Notes under the pieces: generated by a model | What the model was told of the DNA's origin: nothing | The model's database searches: none | The model's input: the letters and a program-made list of their open reading frames with translations, nothing else | Made by a program: the position numbers and the translations under genes | Shown: one piece after another, positions 45,501-56,101 of the stretch | Layout: each line of letters opens with the position of its first letter | Numbering within the stretch: position 1 is the stretch's first letter | DNA from: Pantoea endophytica | GTDB taxonomy: Bacteria; Pseudomonadota; Gammaproteobacteria; Enterobacterales; Enterobacteriaceae | Direction: 5' to 3' | Assembly: GCF_002858935.1 (NCBI RefSeq) | Contig: NZ_PJRT01000018.1 | Coordinates: 62,001-126,000 of the forward strand | DNA length: 64,000 bases

Positions 45501-46703
45501 TTAGTGTTGATAAGGACGCTTCAGTCCATCGCGATTCAGTTCCACGCCGAAGCCCGGTTTATCCAGCACCGATTTGTGCATACGACCGTTAACCGGCACC
45601 GGTTCGTTGATCAGCAGCGGATCAAACTGCGGGCGCAGCGTGCTGCAATCCGGGCTGGTCATCAGGAATTCACTGAATGGGCTGTTGGTGAAGGTGAACA
45701 CCGCGTGATGCGAGTAAACCGAGGAGCCGTGCGGCACCACCAGCTGGCCGCGTGATTTCGCCAGCGCCGCCACTTCCACCAGCGTGGTCAGGCCGCCGCA
45801 CCAACCGACATCAGGCTGCAAAATATCGATGCCGGTTTCAGCCAGCGTGCGGAATGATTGCAGCGTGCCGTGATGTTCGCCGCTGGTGATCAACATGCCC
45901 TGCGGCGCTTGCTGTTTCAGCTGGGCGTATCCTTCGAACTGCTGCGGCGGCAAACACTCTTCCAGCCACTTGACGTTATAAGGTGCGCAGGCGTGAGCCA
46001 GCTTGGTGGCGAAATTGACGTCCTGGCTCATCCAGCAATCAAGCATCAGCCAGAAATCCGGGCCGCAACTTTCGCGATAGTGAGCGATGCGCGCCACCTC
46101 TTTACGGATGCCTTCATCGCCATCGTGCGGTCCCCACTGCACCGCCATTTTGCCGCCGATAAAGCCCATCTGCTGCGCCAGATCCGGACGTGCGCCGGTG
46201 GCGTAAAACTGCAGTTCATCGCGTACCGCGCCGCCCAGCAGTTTGTACACCGGCAGATCGGTGACTTTGCCGAACAGATCCCACAACGCCAAATCGACAC
46301 ATGAAATGGTGTTCATCACCAGGCCGCCCGATCCGGCGTAATACAGGGTGGCGTTCATCATCTGGTCGTGAATCAGTTTGATATCGCTGACGCAGCGTCC
46401 TTCAAGGAAGCGGTTGAGATGCTTTTCCACGATGAAGCAGCCCATTTCGCCGCCGGTGGTAATGGCAAAACCGGTTTGACCGTTATCGGCTTCGACTTCG
46501 ACAATTAGCGTGCCTAACACGTTGATGCCAAAGGATTGACGCGACTGCTCATACTGCTTGTATTTGCTCATGGGCGTGGCGACGTGGTCGTCAATCCAGT
46601 GATTGGCACCTTGATCGTGATAATCGCCGCCAGCCGCTGCTTTATCCGCGGTAGCGCCACCGGCAAAGTAGGCGCGGACAGTTTTAATTTTAGGTAGGGA
46701 CAT
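45501..46703 (-). CDS. rhmD: L-rhamnonate dehydratase RhmD
   Basis: 400 residues from the ATG at 46703 (GAGAAGA before it); the long upstream frame lies inside the regulator gene. An enolase-superfamily acid-sugar dehydratase: metal ligand regions [12 protein letters not shown] and [19 protein letters not shown], and the catalytic His loop [13 protein letters not shown]. The N-terminus [20 protein letters not shown] matches RhmD. It dehydrates L-rhamnonate to 2-keto-3-deoxy-L-rhamnonate. Directly behind the regulator (13-bp gap). Confidence 0.92.
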   Translation of the reverse strand: MSLPKIKTVRAYFAGGATADKAAAGGDYHDQGANHWIDDHVATPMSKYKQYEQSRQSFGINVLGTLIVEVEADNGQTGFAITTGGEMGCFIVEKHLNRFLEGRCVSDIKLIHDQMMNATLYYAGSGGLVMNTISCVDLALWDLFGKVTDLPVYKLLGGAVRDELQFYATGARPDLAQQMGFIGGKMAVQWGPHDGDEGIRKEVARIAHYRESCGPDFWLMLDCWMSQDVNFATKLAHACAPYNVKWLEECLPPQQFEGYAQLKQQAPQGMLITSGEHHGTLQSFRTLAETGIDILQPDVGWCGGLTTLVEVAALAKSRGQLVVPHGSSVYSHHAVFTFTNSPFSEFLMTSPDCSTLRPQFDPLLINEPVPVNGRMHKSVLDKPGFGVELNRDGLKRPYQH

Positions 46704-46716
46704 GCTCTTCTCCTGG

Positions 46717-47499
46717 TTACGAGGCGTGTTTTTCCGCCGGGCTACGCCAGCCCAGCAGACGGGAAATATCGCGGGCGCAGGCAATCGCCTGGCCAGCAAG
46801 GTAATCGCGTTTGTCGTCGTCAATGTCGAGTCGGGTGCCCACCAGCGAAATGGCGGCGACGAGCTGCTGGCGGGCATTGAAAATCGGCGCGGCGACGCAG
46901 CGCACATCGGGATAATCTTCACCGTTATCAAAGCTCCAGCCCTGACGGCGAATGCGTGCCAGCTCGGTACGCAGCGCGTCGGCATTGCGCAGCGAGGTTG
47001 GCGTCACCGCCACAAAACGCAGGCCGCTGATGATGCGTTCCTGCTCTTCAGGTTGCTGCCAGGCAAGCAGACATTTGCCAATGCCCGAGCGATAGAGCGA
47101 CAGGCTTTTGCCTTCGTGTGAGCGCACGCTGATGGTGGCGGCGGATTCGAGTTTGAGGATGTAACAGGCGTGACCACCCTCGAGGATGCCGAGGTGGCAC
47201 AGCAGATTGGTCTGCTGCATTAAACGTGTCAGAGGTGGACGCGCAATATCGCGGATATCCATGCGCTGCAGTGCATGACCGGCAAACTCCACCAGCCGCG
47301 TCCACAGGCAATAGTTGTTGTTGCGATCGATAGTGATCAGACGCTGTTTTTTCAGTTCAGCGAACAGCAGATAGGCGCTGCTTTTGGGAAGCGCCAGCGT
47401 TTCGATGATCTCGGCGGCGCTGCACGGTCCGTGCTGGGCAATAAAGTCGAGAATCGCAATGGCGCGCGTCAGCGCGGGGACAGGCGTAATTTCCAACAT
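46717..47499 (-). CDS. rhmR: IclR-family regulator of rhamnonate catabolism, RhmR-like
   Basis: 260 residues. N-terminal IclR winged helix (about 8-65; [20 protein letters not shown]) and a C-terminal effector-binding GAF-like domain (about 75-250; [30 protein letters not shown]). It heads the rhm genes on the same strand with a 13-bp gap to rhmD and would control its own operon. The symbol is taken from context; E. coli RhmR (YfaX) is the same family and size. Confidence 0.85.
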   Translation of the reverse strand: MLEITPVPALTRAIAILDFIAQHGPCSAAEIIETLALPKSSAYLLFAELKKQRLITIDRNNNYCLWTRLVEFAGHALQRMDIRDIARPPLTRLMQQTNLLCHLGILEGGHACYILKLESAATISVRSHEGKSLSLYRSGIGKCLLAWQQPEEQERIISGLRFVAVTPTSLRNADALRTELARIRRQGWSFDNGEDYPDVRCVAAPIFNARQQLVAAISLVGTRLDIDDDKRDYLAGQAIACARDISRLLGWRSPAEKHAS

Positions 47500-47676
47500 G
47501 CTGGACTCCAGTCTGATGATCTGGAGCGCAGTGTTGTAGTTTTACTTCGTGATAAGTGTGCGCCGCTTCAAATTACGCAGCGCTGAGCGTGTTTGCTGGC
47601 AGCGCGTGTGCGGGAATGTGAATCGCGCCGCGCTGAGAGTACAGCCGACTGTACTCCTGCCGCAGGAGCACAAGAT

Positions 47677-48213
47677 CTAAGAGAAAATGTATTTGATCGC
47701 TGCAATGACCATCGTGGTGGTCATCACCATTAGCAAACGTTTGATCCAGCGCATATCGGTTTTTAAAGCAGAGACATCGGCTTTGATAACTTCAATGTCT
47801 TTTTCTATGCGATCAAGGCGAGCTTCGACTCTGGTCAGGCGAACATCGACTGCTTTAATCTCACTACTCAGTCGAACATCCAGATTAGTAAGCCGAACCT
47901 CCAGTTCTCGAATAGCAGCACTAAGCCGGTCATCCAGCTCTTTAATCGCACCACTCAGCCGCTTATCCAGTTCTTTAATCGCACCAGTAAGCCGAATATC
48001 CAGCTCTCTGATATCGCCGGTAAGTCGAACATCCAGTTCTTTAATGCTCCCTGTAATTCCTTCTCCGGCCTTCATTAAATCAGCACGAGATAACGCATTA
48101 TCCTGCGGCATCTCAGTAAAGATCTCGACCATGGCTTCGGCCTGCTGGTCGCTGACGCCGGCCAACTGCAGTGCTTTAAAGGCTTTGTGTGTGTTCATCA
48201 TCGCGAGTGTCAT
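47677..48213 (-). CDS. Coiled-coil membrane protein with hendecad repeats, unknown function
   Basis: 178 residues. Residues 15-50 are a helical start. From 55 to 109 five 11-residue units (pattern GxIKELDxRLT) run in perfect register, then a 7-residue insert (110-116), another unit (117-127) and a heptad coil. One membrane span lies at the C-terminus (about 159-176). This resembles DUF1640/CCDC90-type tail-anchored coiled-coil proteins. AGGAG precedes the ATG by 9 nt. No neighbours in a shared operon. Confidence 0.65.
   Translation of the reverse strand: MTLAMMNTHKAFKALQLAGVSDQQAEAMVEIFTEMPQDNALSRADLMKAGEGITGSIKELDVRLTGDIRELDIRLTGAIKELDKRLSGAIKELDDRLSAAIRELEVRLTNLDVRLSSEIKAVDVRLTRVEARLDRIEKDIEVIKADVSALKTDMRWIKRLLMVMTTTMVIAAIKYIFS
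47887..48051 (-). repeat. 33-bp tandem repeat encoding hendecads
   Basis: Five imperfect 33-bp units within the coiled-coil gene, each encoding an 11-residue helix unit starting Gly/Ala and ending Arg-Leu-Thr/Ser. Units have diverged mainly at third codon positions. Confidence 0.7.
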
Positions 48214-48480
48214 CCGTGAAGCTCCTGAGTTGATGTGAGGCGCGTGCCAACATCATGCTCAGCGAGCGATTGCTGCACCATGTGACTGTGTGTATTTTGC
48301 GCGGCGCTGCGAAAAATATCAATTCGTACAACAAGTAACGTGCAAGCGGATGCGGGGCGTCTCGCAAAATTGGCGTCAGATTCTGTCGCGAAACGTTTTG
48401 CAATATGGGAGCGGGAAGGTGTTGAGCGGCTTCTTGAAATGGCGGCGCAGCTTTTAATCCCTGCGCTGCCCGTTCAATAA

Positions 48481-48840
48481 TTACTGAACCGGCTGGCCCG
48501 GTAGCAATTTCTCAGACATCAAGCGGCGGCAGGAGAGCCTTTCCTGTCGCGCTTGTTGCTGCTGTTGCGGTGACAAATCCTGCCAAACCGTTTGCAGATG
48601 CTCTGCCAAAGCTTGCTGGAAATGCACCTTTTGTAATGCGTAATCGGAATTACTGCCTTCAATAATCTGCTGCATATCTTGCGGAGCATTGCCGCGTCCA
48701 TCATGCGTGAGCGTACAAAACATGGCGATGTAATAGCCTTTGTCCTCATCGCTGTAATGCGGCATCAGCCACCAAACGGCGGCACTGATGACGATCAGCA
48801 ACGGCACAATAAATTTGAGTTTTAACATCAATAGGTTCAT
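48481..48840 (-). CDS. Small membrane-anchored periplasmic protein, unknown
   Basis: 119 residues: a short basic start, one hydrophobic span (about 8-26) and a Gln-rich helical domain facing the periplasm. Two cysteines (MFCTLTHDG and RLSCRRLM) could form a disulfide. No family recognised. The Shine-Dalgarno is weak for both ATG codons (48840 and 48828). It lies 39 bp downstream of... the start of its own strand neighbour yhiN's stop at 48880, so it may be co-transcribed with yhiN. Confidence 0.55.
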   Translation of the reverse strand: MNLLMLKLKFIVPLLIVISAAVWWLMPHYSDEDKGYYIAMFCTLTHDGRGNAPQDMQQIIEGSNSDYALQKVHFQQALAEHLQTVWQDLSPQQQQQARQERLSCRRLMSEKLLPGQPVQ

Positions 48841-48879
48841 CCGCTGGAGAAAGGAAATACGCCATCATAGCGACGTGAG

Positions 48880-50064
48880 TTAAAGCGCCTGCGCGCACGC
48901 CCAAGCCGAGCTCCACGCCCACTGGAAGTTGTAGCCGCCCAGCCAACCGGTAACGTCCACCACTTCGCCGATAAAGAACAAACCTGGCACATCGCGCGCT
49001 TCCATGGTTTTTGACGACAGTTGGGTGGTATCGACGCCGCCTAGCGTCACTTCGGCGGTGCGATAGCCTTCGGTGCCGTTTGGCTGCACGCGCCATTGAT
49101 GCAGCGTGCTGACCAGTTCGCCCTGCTGCTTGCTGTTTAGCTGCTTCAGCGTGACGTCAGGAATCTGCTTTAGCTCCTGCAGCACTTCCACCAACCGTTT
49201 TGGCAGAATTTTCGCCAGGCTGTTTTTCAGGCTAAGATTGGGATGCGCCTCGCGCTGCACATGAATGAAATCATCCAGCGAAGTGGCAGGTGACAAATCA
49301 ATGGTGACGAATTCACCCGGCTGCCAGTAGCTGGAGATTTGCAGCACGGCGGGCCCCGATAAGCCGCGATGGGTAAACAGCATCGCTTCTTTAAATAAGG
49401 TGCCGTCCTGCGCGGTGATGGTGGTGGGCAGCGCGACGCCCGACAGCGTGTTGAGCTGTTCCAGCAGCGGTTTATGCAGCGTGAACGGCACCAATGCCGC
49501 GCGCGTCGGGAACACTTTCAGGCCGAACTGTTCCGCCACTTTATAGCCAAACGGCGTGGCGCCGAGGCCTGGCATTGAGAGCCCGCCGCTGGCGATCACC
49601 AGTTTTTCTGCCTGCACCGATGTGCCGTTCAGCTGCAAGGTATAACCGTTATCGTCGCGATCGACGCTCAGCACTTCACTGCGCAGGCGCAGCGTCACCT
49701 GCCCGGCATCACACTCTTTCAACAGCAGATCGACAATCTGCTGTGCGGAGTCATCGCAGAATAATTGCCCGAGCGTTTTCTCGTGATACGCAATGCCGTG
49801 GCGATTGACCAGATCGATGAAATCCCACTGGTTGTAGCGCGCCAGCGCCGATTTGCAGAAATGCGGATTATGCGACAGATACGCCGCCGGTTCGGTGTGC
49901 ATGTTGGTGAAGTTGCAGCGACCGCCGCCCGACATCAAAATCTTGCGACCGGCTTTTTTGCCGTTATCCAGCAGCAATACGCGGCGACCCAATTGTCCCG
50001 CCTGCGCCGCACAGAACATGCCGGCTGCGCCTGCACCAACAATGATAATGTCAAACTTTTCCAC
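48880..50064 (-). CDS. yhiN: HI0933-family flavoprotein YhiN
   Basis: 394 residues with the FAD-binding motif IIVGAGAAGMFCAAQAG, SGGGRCNFTN and the C-terminal GLFFIGEVVDVTGWLGGYN, all hallmarks of the YhiN/HI0933 family. It is a predicted NAD(P)/FAD-dependent oxidoreductase; the reaction is not established. It is divergent from pitA across a 242-bp AT-rich gap, which is the E. coli arrangement. Confidence 0.9.
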   Translation of the reverse strand: MEKFDIIIVGAGAAGMFCAAQAGQLGRRVLLLDNGKKAGRKILMSGGGRCNFTNMHTEPAAYLSHNPHFCKSALARYNQWDFIDLVNRHGIAYHEKTLGQLFCDDSAQQIVDLLLKECDAGQVTLRLRSEVLSVDRDDNGYTLQLNGTSVQAEKLVIASGGLSMPGLGATPFGYKVAEQFGLKVFPTRAALVPFTLHKPLLEQLNTLSGVALPTTITAQDGTLFKEAMLFTHRGLSGPAVLQISSYWQPGEFVTIDLSPATSLDDFIHVQREAHPNLSLKNSLAKILPKRLVEVLQELKQIPDVTLKQLNSKQQGELVSTLHQWRVQPNGTEGYRTAEVTLGGVDTTQLSSKTMEARDVPGLFFIGEVVDVTGWLGGYNFQWAWSSAWACAQAL

Positions 50065-50306
50065 TGCTTTTATCCGCCTTGCCCGAAAGGCGCTGATTGT
50101 AGGGATTTGCGGCTTTTAGCGCCAGCTTCAAAAAAATGCCGTAAATGTGTCATAATGTAACTTACTAATTTTAAGCTGTTTTCAGCTAAATCTATACGCT
50201 GCATTACAATTTTAAGACAATAAAGAGCTATATTTTTCTTTCATATCGCGCACGTTGTCGCAGATAATGCGCCGCGTTCATGTCCTCCCAAAATGGCGTA
50301 ACGTTT

Positions 50307-51806
50307 ATGCTACATCTGTTTGCTGGTCTCGACCTCAGTACCAGCCTGTTACTGATTCTTGCTCTGCTGTTTGTATTGTTTTACGAAGCAATCAACGGTT
50401 TTCACGACACTGCTAACGCGGTCGCGACTGTCATTTATACCCGTGCGATGCGGGCGCAACTGGCGGTTGTCATGGCGGGTGTTTTCAACTTCTTAGGTGT
50501 TTTGCTTGGTGGATTGAGCGTGGCGTATGCCATTGTTCATATGCTTCCGACCGATTTACTGTTGAATGTCGGTTCGGCCCACGGACTCGCCATGGTCTTC
50601 TCCATGCTGCTGGCCGCGATTATCTGGAACCTTGGCACCTGGTATTTGGGTTTGCCGGCGTCCAGTTCTCACACATTGATTGGCGCTATCATCGGTATTG
50701 GTCTCACCAACGCCCTGATGACCGGCACCTCGGTGGTTGACGCGCTCAACCTGCCGAAAGTCATCAATATCTTCATGTCCCTGATTCTTTCGCCGATTGT
50801 AGGTCTGGTGATTGCAGGCGGTCTGATCTTTATCCTGCGTCGCTACTGGAGCGGAACCACCAAGCGTTCACGCATCCACATGACGCCTGCTGACCGTGAA
50901 AAGATTGATGGCAAGAAAAAGCCCCCGTTCTGGACGCGCATTGCCCTGATCGTTTCTGCGATTGGCGTGAGCTACTCACACGGCGCTAACGATGGTCAGA
51001 AAGGCATTGGCCTGATTATGCTGGTGCTGATCGGCGTTGCGCCGGCTGGTTTTGTAGTGAACCTGAATGCGTCGGGTTATGACATCACCCGCACGCGCGA
51101 TGCCGTAAACCATCTGGAGCAGTATTATCAGCAGCACAACGAATCACTGACGCACATGGTGCAGATGGCGCCGCCTGTGGTGCCAACGCCAGATGAATCG
51201 CTTGGCGGTCCGCAGGAGTTCCATTGCGACAGCAGCCGTGCGCTGCAGGCTATCGATCGTGCGCAGCTGCTGCTGAACAATCTGCAGAGCTACGATCAGC
51301 TGACGGTTGATCAACGCAGCCAGATGCGTCGCCTGCTGCTGTGCGTTTCCGATACCGTAGATAAAGTGGCCAAGCTGCCGGAAACCAGCGCGGACGATAA
51401 GCGCTTCCTCAACAAGCTGAAAAGCGATTTGCTGGGCACCGTTGAGTACGCACCGATCTGGATTATTGTGGCTGTGGCGCTGGCGCTCGGCATCGGTACC
51501 ATGATTGGCTGGCGTCGTGTTGCCACCACCATTGGTGAGAAAATCGGTAAGAAAGGCATGACGTATGCGCAAGGGATGTCGGCGCAGGTGACGGCCGCAG
51601 TATCGATTGGCGTGGCCAGTTACACCGGTATGCCCGTTTCTACCACGCACATTCTGTCGTCGTCGGTGGCCGGTACTATGCTGGTCGATGGCGGTGGATT
51701 GCAGAGTCGCACCATCAAAAATATCGCTATGGCGTGGGTGTTCACCTTGCCGGTGTGTATTTTGCTGTCGGGTTCGCTCTACTGGATTGCACTGAAACTG
51801 ATCTAA
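50307..51806 (+). CDS. pitA: Low-affinity inorganic phosphate (metal-phosphate:H+) transporter PitA
   Basis: 499 residues from the ATG at 50307 ([15 protein letters not shown]), the E. coli length; an upstream in-frame ATG at 50280 is less likely. The PiT signature pair is present: [17 protein letters not shown] in the first half and [17 protein letters not shown] in the second. About 10 spans with a large cytoplasmic loop. It imports phosphate as a neutral metal complex. Monocistronic, with a terminator whose tail is tandemly amplified. Confidence 0.96.
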   Translation: MLHLFAGLDLSTSLLLILALLFVLFYEAINGFHDTANAVATVIYTRAMRAQLAVVMAGVFNFLGVLLGGLSVAYAIVHMLPTDLLLNVGSAHGLAMVFSMLLAAIIWNLGTWYLGLPASSSHTLIGAIIGIGLTNALMTGTSVVDALNLPKVINIFMSLILSPIVGLVIAGGLIFILRRYWSGTTKRSRIHMTPADREKIDGKKKPPFWTRIALIVSAIGVSYSHGANDGQKGIGLIMLVLIGVAPAGFVVNLNASGYDITRTRDAVNHLEQYYQQHNESLTHMVQMAPPVVPTPDESLGGPQEFHCDSSRALQAIDRAQLLLNNLQSYDQLTVDQRSQMRRLLLCVSDTVDKVAKLPETSADDKRFLNKLKSDLLGTVEYAPIWIIVAVALALGIGTMIGWRRVATTIGEKIGKKGMTYAQGMSAQVTAAVSIGVASYTGMPVSTTHILSSSVAGTMLVDGGGLQSRTIKNIAMAWVFTLPVCILLSGSLYWIALKLI

Positions 51807-51827
51807 GCAAAGCGCAGAAATATTCGA

Positions 51828-51852
51828 GGGCGACGCGATGTCGCCCTTTTTT
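51828..51852 (+). terminator. Rho-independent terminator of pitA
   Basis: GGGCGAC / GTCGCCC stem with a 5-nt loop followed by TTTTTT. Its 3' arm end and T-tract are the first unit of a 13-bp tandem repeat. Confidence 0.85.
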
Positions 51853-51907
51853 ATTGCCCTTTTTTATTGCCCTTTTTTATTGCCCTTTTTTATTGCCCTT
51901 TTTTATT
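51843..51907. repeat. 13-bp tandem repeat (GCCCTTTTTTATT) x5
   Basis: Units start at 51843, 51856, 51869, 51882 and 51895, all identical. The last unit contains the stop codon of convergent uspB (TAA read from 51905-51903). Simple-sequence expansion of the terminator tail. Confidence 0.95.
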
Positions 51908-52238
51908 GCCAGATCGCCATCGCAATCAAACTCACCACCACCAAAAAGCAGAGCCCGCTGGTCAGCACAAACTGCCCGCGCACGCGCTCACAGCGGCGAA
52001 TGAACTCGTCGTCATGATGATCGTGATAGCGCTTCTCCCAGATATAGCGCACCAGCCGCACCTGCTTACTCGGCTGCCCGTGCGACGTGAAGAAACCCGC
52101 ACCATCCACGTATTGATATAACAGCGGATCGCAACCGCGCAAAACGGCTAAAAGTGAGCGCAAAGAAGAGAAATAGCGCGCCATATTCACCAGACAAACC
52201 ACACACAGAGCCCAAAAAAGCGCGATAGTGCTGATCAT
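51903..52238 (-). CDS. uspB: Universal stress protein B
   Basis: 111 residues from the ATG at 52238 (GGGAGGGGAAC before it), matching E. coli UspB start [12 protein letters not shown] and length 111; the longer upstream frame is not family-like. Two membrane spans, at the N-terminus and at the C-terminus ([12 protein letters not shown]), with the loop [20 protein letters not shown] between. It is a stationary-phase (sigma S) membrane protein linked to ethanol tolerance in E. coli. Its 3' end lies in the 13-bp repeat array. Confidence 0.94.
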   Translation of the reverse strand: MISTIALFWALCVVCLVNMARYFSSLRSLLAVLRGCDPLLYQYVDGAGFFTSHGQPSKQVRLVRYIWEKRYHDHHDDEFIRRCERVRGQFVLTSGLCFLVVVSLIAMAIWQ

Positions 52239-52656
52239 GTTCCCCTCCCGGCTGGAGCCGCAACGACGTCGAACGCAGCGGGGAATTGCTGTAGACGCCG
52301 CACGGGAAATAAACCAGCCATTGAATGATGTCGATTGCATTGTTGTTATGCGAACCTGAGTGCGCAACGCATATGGCAGTGGCACTTATTTTCAGTGTAG
52401 GAGATCTGTTGAATTTTTTTCCAGCGATGATTTTCGTTCAGGGCGAGTGAAAAAGCCGATAACGCTTGATCTTCCTCACAAGCGAACTTGCGCTTGCAGC
52501 ATTTGTTAACAACTCTGGCTATACTCAGGACATAACAAAAACCGCCTGCAAGGCTGAAATAGTTGGTTGGTGGCGCTTCATCGCCGTCTCGCGCAAAGGA
52601 ATCGCCGACCGTGAAAGCAGGAAGATTGCCCCGAATCTTGAGAAAGGAGTTTTATC
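52239..52656. promoter_or_regulatory. uspB/uspA divergent promoter region
   Basis: A 418-bp gap. A good extended -10 (GGCTATACT, 52518-52525) with C before TATACT, a feature liked by sigma S, points toward uspA, leaving a leader of about 125 nt. GAGAAAGGAG precedes the uspA ATG. No gene or repeat element recognised. Confidence 0.5.
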
Positions 52657-53094
52657 ATGGCTTATAAACACATCCTGATTGCAGTAGACCTTTCCCCGGA
52701 AAGCCAGTTGCTGGTTGATAAAGCCGTTTCGCTGGCCCGTCCTTATGATGCAAAAATCTCGCTGATCCACGTTGATGTGAACTATTCAGACCTCTACACC
52801 GGGCTGATTGATGTCAATCTGGGCGACATGCAGAAGCGTATTTCTGAAGAGACGCACACCGCGCTGAAAGAGCTGTCGATTAACGCCGGTTATCCGATCA
52901 GTGAAACCCTGAGCGGCAGCGGCGATCTTGGCCAGGTGCTGGTGGATGCGATTAAGAAATATGATGTGGATTTGGTAGTGTGTGGTCACCATCAGGACTT
53001 CTGGAGCAAGCTGATGTCATCGGCGCGCCAGTTGATTAACACCGTGCATATCGACATGTTGATTGTGCCGCTGCGCGACGAAGACGAAGAATAA
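52657..53094 (+). CDS. uspA: Universal stress protein A
   Basis: 145 residues, one more than E. coli UspA. Start [15 protein letters not shown] and the C-terminal [16 protein letters not shown] segment ([14 protein letters not shown]) are typical; the phosphate-binding GxxGxxGx(9)GS/T motif of ATP-binding Usp proteins is absent, as in UspA proper ([16 protein letters not shown] instead). A cytoplasmic dimer induced on growth arrest and many stresses. Divergent from uspB; followed by a strong terminator. Confidence 0.95.
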   Translation: MAYKHILIAVDLSPESQLLVDKAVSLARPYDAKISLIHVDVNYSDLYTGLIDVNLGDMQKRISEETHTALKELSINAGYPISETLSGSGDLGQVLVDAIKKYDVDLVVCGHHQDFWSKLMSSARQLINTVHIDMLIVPLRDEDEE

Positions 53095-53097
53095 AAA

Positions 53098-53125
53098 TCA
53101 GGCCGGGTTACCGGCCTGATTTTTT
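53098..53125 (+). terminator. Rho-independent terminator of uspA
   Basis: TCAGGCCGG / CCGGCCTGA perfect 9-bp stem, 4-nt loop, then six T residues. A-rich left side lets it also act for leftward rsmJ transcripts. Confidence 0.9.
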
Positions 53126-53157
53126 GTAGCGGCGCAATGTATTGCGCATTGTTTGCG
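53125..53157. repeat. GTAGCGGCGC dispersed repeat, copy 5
   Basis: TGTAGCGGCGCAATGTATTG then CGCATTGTTTGCG: core GTAGCGGCGC with inner palindrome GCGCAATGTATTGCGC, between the uspA terminator and the rsmJ stop. Confidence 0.8.
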
Positions 53158-53160
53158 TTA

Positions 53161-53910
53161 TTACCCCTGCGGCGGATAAATATCAAAACGATGGCTTTTG
53201 GTCACCACCGCATCCTGCGTCACCACGCCCGCTAACGGCGGCGCGTAATCCGGACGCTTCACCACAATGCGCTTCTTCGCCAGACGGCGCGCCGGTTCCA
53301 GCAACGCATCAGCATCATCATCCGCACCGACCAACGACTGAAACACCCGCATCTCTTTCTTCACCATCGCGCTTTTCTGGCGATGCGGATACATCGGATC
53401 GAGATAGACCACATCCGGCGCAGGCGTGATATCGCTCAGCGCTTGCTGGCTAGCAGCGTGCAGTAGCGTCAGCCGATCGCGCAACCAGCCGCCAATCTCC
53501 GCATCCTGATAACCGCGACGCAAGCCATCGTCCAGCAAGGCCGCCACCACCGGATGGCGCTCCAGCATACGCACGCGACAGCCCAGCGCCGCCAGCACAA
53601 ACGCATCGCGCCCCAAACCGGCCGTTGCATCAACCACGTCTGGCAGATAACCGCTTTTGATGCCGACCGCTTTTGCCACCGCTTCGCCGCGACCGCCGCC
53701 AAACTTACGCCGATGCGCCATCGCGCCCGAGACGAAATCCACAAAGATGCCGCCGAGTTTCGGCTCATCCAGTTTACGCAACTCAAGATGCTCAGCGGTT
53801 AACACCAGCGCCATCGTCGCCTGTTCGTCCTGCTGCAAACCCCAGCGCTCGGCTAAATGTAATAAGGCGCCGTCTCCGGCGCCCGTTTCATCGATTAAAC
53901 CAATTTTCAC
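53161..53910 (-). CDS. rsmJ: 16S rRNA m2G1516 methyltransferase RsmJ
   Basis: 249 residues, class I SAM-dependent methyltransferase. SAM motif [19 protein letters not shown] and catalytic motif [15 protein letters not shown] match RsmJ/YhiQ. It methylates G1516 in 16S rRNA. It is 8 bp behind prlC, the same operon as in E. coli. Confidence 0.94.
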   Translation of the reverse strand: MKIGLIDETGAGDGALLHLAERWGLQQDEQATMALVLTAEHLELRKLDEPKLGGIFVDFVSGAMAHRRKFGGGRGEAVAKAVGIKSGYLPDVVDATAGLGRDAFVLAALGCRVRMLERHPVVAALLDDGLRRGYQDAEIGGWLRDRLTLLHAASQQALSDITPAPDVVYLDPMYPHRQKSAMVKKEMRVFQSLVGADDDADALLEPARRLAKKRIVVKRPDYAPPLAGVVTQDAVVTKSHRFDIYPPQG

Positions 53911-53918
53911 AAGCCGGC

Positions 53919-55961
53919 TTATCCCTGAATTCCGTAGTGTTCCAGCATCGCATCGAGCTGCGGTTCACGACCACGGAAGCGTTTGAACAGCTCCATGGGC
54001 TCTTCGGAACCGCCACGCGTCAGGATGTTGTCGAGGAACGACTGACCAGTCTGACGGTTGAAAATGCCCTCTTCTTCGAAGCGCGAATAGGCATCGGCAG
54101 CCAACACGTCGGCCCACAGATAGCTGTAGTAACCAGCCGCATATCCGCCAGCAAAGACGTGGCTGAAGGCGTGCGGGAAACGGCCCCATTCCGGGCTTGG
54201 CACCACGGCAACCTGCTTCTTCACTTCACGCAGGGTTTCGAGGATGCGCGCACCTTGGGCGGGATCGAACTCGGTATGCAGACGGAAATCGAACAGGCCG
54301 AACTCCAGCTGACGCAGAATAAATAGCGCCGCCTGATAATTTTTCGCCGCCAGCATTTTATCCAGCAGTTCCTTCGGCAGCGGTTCACCGGTTTCGTAGT
54401 GGCCGGAGATAAACGCCAGCGCTTCCGGCTCCCAGCACCAGTTTTCCATAAACTGGCTCGGCAGCTCGACGGCATCCCACGGCACACCGCTGATGCCAGA
54501 CACGCCCGGCGTTTCGATGCGCGTCAGCATGTGATGCAGACCGTGACCGAATTCATGGAACAGCGTGATCACTTCATCGTGCGTGAACAGCGCCGGTTTG
54601 CCCTGCAGCGGACGGTTAAAGTTGCAGGTGAGATAGGCCACCGGCTTCTGCAGGCTGCCGTCGGCTTTACGCATCTGGCCGACGCAATCGTCCATCCACG
54701 CACCGCCACGCTTGTTTTCACGTGCGTAGAGATCGAGGTAGAAGCTGCCGCGCAGTTCACCGCTTTCGTCGAACAGGTCGAAGAAGCGCACGTCTGAATG
54801 GTAAACATCGACGTCTTTACGCTCTTTAGCGGTGATGCCGTAAATGCGTTTAACCACCTCGAACAGACCACTTACCGCGCGCGCTTCCGGGAAGTACGGA
54901 CGCAGCTGCTCGTCGCTGATGGTGTAGAGATGCTGTTTCTGTTTCTCGCCGTAATACGTCAGATCCCACGGATTCATCTCGTCGACGCCGTACTCTTTCT
55001 TCGCGAAGGCGCGCAGCTGAGCCAGCTCTTTTTCACCCTGCGGACGGGCGCGTTTCGCCAGATCGGTCAGGAAGTCGATGACCTGCGCCGGATTTTCCGC
55101 CATTTTGGTTGCCAGCGATTTGTCGGCGTAAGAGTCGAAGCCCAGCAGCTGAGCCAGTTCATGACGCAGCGCCAGCTCTTCCGCCATCACCGGACCGTTG
55201 TCCCATTTGCCGGCATTCGGGCCCTGTTCGGAAGCACGCGTTGAATATGCGCGGTACAGCTCTTCACGCAGCGCAGCGTTGTCGCAGTAAGTCATCACCG
55301 GCAGATAGCTTGGGATATCCAGCGTCAGCAGCCAGCCTTGTTGCTCTTTGGCTTCGGCCTGCGCTTTGGCGGCGGCCAGCGCGCTTTCCGGCATACCCGC
55401 CAGCTCCGCTTCATCGGTCACCAGCTTGCTCCAGCCCATGGTGGCGTCGAGCACGTTGTTGCTGTAGGTCGAACCCAGTTCAGAAAGACGTGCCGCGATT
55501 TCGCCGTAGCGCTTTTGCTTCTCTTTATCGAGGCCAATACCGGACAGCTCGAAATCACGCAGGCTGTTATCCACCGCTTTCTTCTGCGCGGTATCCAGCG
55601 CCGCGTAGCTATCGCCCTCTTTCAGGTTGCGATAGGCCTGATACAAACCTTCATTCTGGCCGACCCAGGTGCTGTATTCGGACAGCAGCGGCAGCGTTTG
55701 CTCGTAAGCTTCGCGCAGTTCCGGGCTGTTTTTCACCGAGTTCAAATGGCTGACCGGCGAGAACAGGCGACCTAAGCGATCGTCAACTTCAGCCAGCGGC
55801 TGCACCAGATTTTCCCAGGTGTAAGGCGCGCCTTGCGCCACAACGCGCTCCACCGCTGCGCGACAGTCGTTCAGCGCTTCGGTAACCGCAGGAACCACAT
55901 GTTCAGGTTTGATAGCAGAAAACGGGGGCAGCGAAAAAGGCGTGAGTAACGGATTGGTCAT
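53919..55961 (-). CDS. prlC: Oligopeptidase A PrlC (M3 zinc metallopeptidase)
   Basis: 680 residues from the ATG at 55961, starting [20 protein letters not shown]; a 31-residue upstream extension of the frame is not family-like. The zinc motif is HEFGH in [16 protein letters not shown] with the downstream Glu ligand in [10 protein letters not shown]. It degrades cleaved signal peptides and other short peptides in the cytoplasm. Operon with rsmJ; dtpB, which lies between uspA and rsmJ in E. coli, is missing. Confidence 0.96.
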   Translation of the reverse strand: MTNPLLTPFSLPPFSAIKPEHVVPAVTEALNDCRAAVERVVAQGAPYTWENLVQPLAEVDDRLGRLFSPVSHLNSVKNSPELREAYEQTLPLLSEYSTWVGQNEGLYQAYRNLKEGDSYAALDTAQKKAVDNSLRDFELSGIGLDKEKQKRYGEIAARLSELGSTYSNNVLDATMGWSKLVTDEAELAGMPESALAAAKAQAEAKEQQGWLLTLDIPSYLPVMTYCDNAALREELYRAYSTRASEQGPNAGKWDNGPVMAEELALRHELAQLLGFDSYADKSLATKMAENPAQVIDFLTDLAKRARPQGEKELAQLRAFAKKEYGVDEMNPWDLTYYGEKQKQHLYTISDEQLRPYFPEARAVSGLFEVVKRIYGITAKERKDVDVYHSDVRFFDLFDESGELRGSFYLDLYARENKRGGAWMDDCVGQMRKADGSLQKPVAYLTCNFNRPLQGKPALFTHDEVITLFHEFGHGLHHMLTRIETPGVSGISGVPWDAVELPSQFMENWCWEPEALAFISGHYETGEPLPKELLDKMLAAKNYQAALFILRQLEFGLFDFRLHTEFDPAQGARILETLREVKKQVAVVPSPEWGRFPHAFSHVFAGGYAAGYYSYLWADVLAADAYSRFEEEGIFNRQTGQSFLDNILTRGGSEEPMELFKRFRGREPQLDAMLEHYGIQG

Positions 55962-56073
55962 AAGCGCAGTCCTTTCATGATGAAGTAGTGGCGCGAATGC
56001 TCGCGCGACGCATTTTACTAACATGCGGCTTGATGACAGGAAAATCAATGCCACTGAGCCTGGACTTATGAAG

Positions 56074-56096
56074 AAAAGCCCGCCAGAAGGCGGGCT
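56074..56096 (-). terminator. Terminator of the pseudo-FKBP gene
   Basis: AGCCCGCC / GGCGGGCT perfect 8-bp stem with a 4-nt loop; for leftward transcription it is followed by TTTT. Five bp past the stop codon. Confidence 0.85.
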
Positions 56097-56101
56097 GAAG
56101 A

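Noticed and set aside
47637..47668. Two short hairpins (GAGTACAG/CTGTACTC and CTCCTG/CAGGAG) near the end of the coiled-coil gene
   Set aside because: No T-run follows in the needed direction and there is no clear regulatory target; could be chance.
52466..52678. 70-codon frame upstream of uspA
   Set aside because: It covers the uspA promoter and leader and overlaps the uspA start in another frame.
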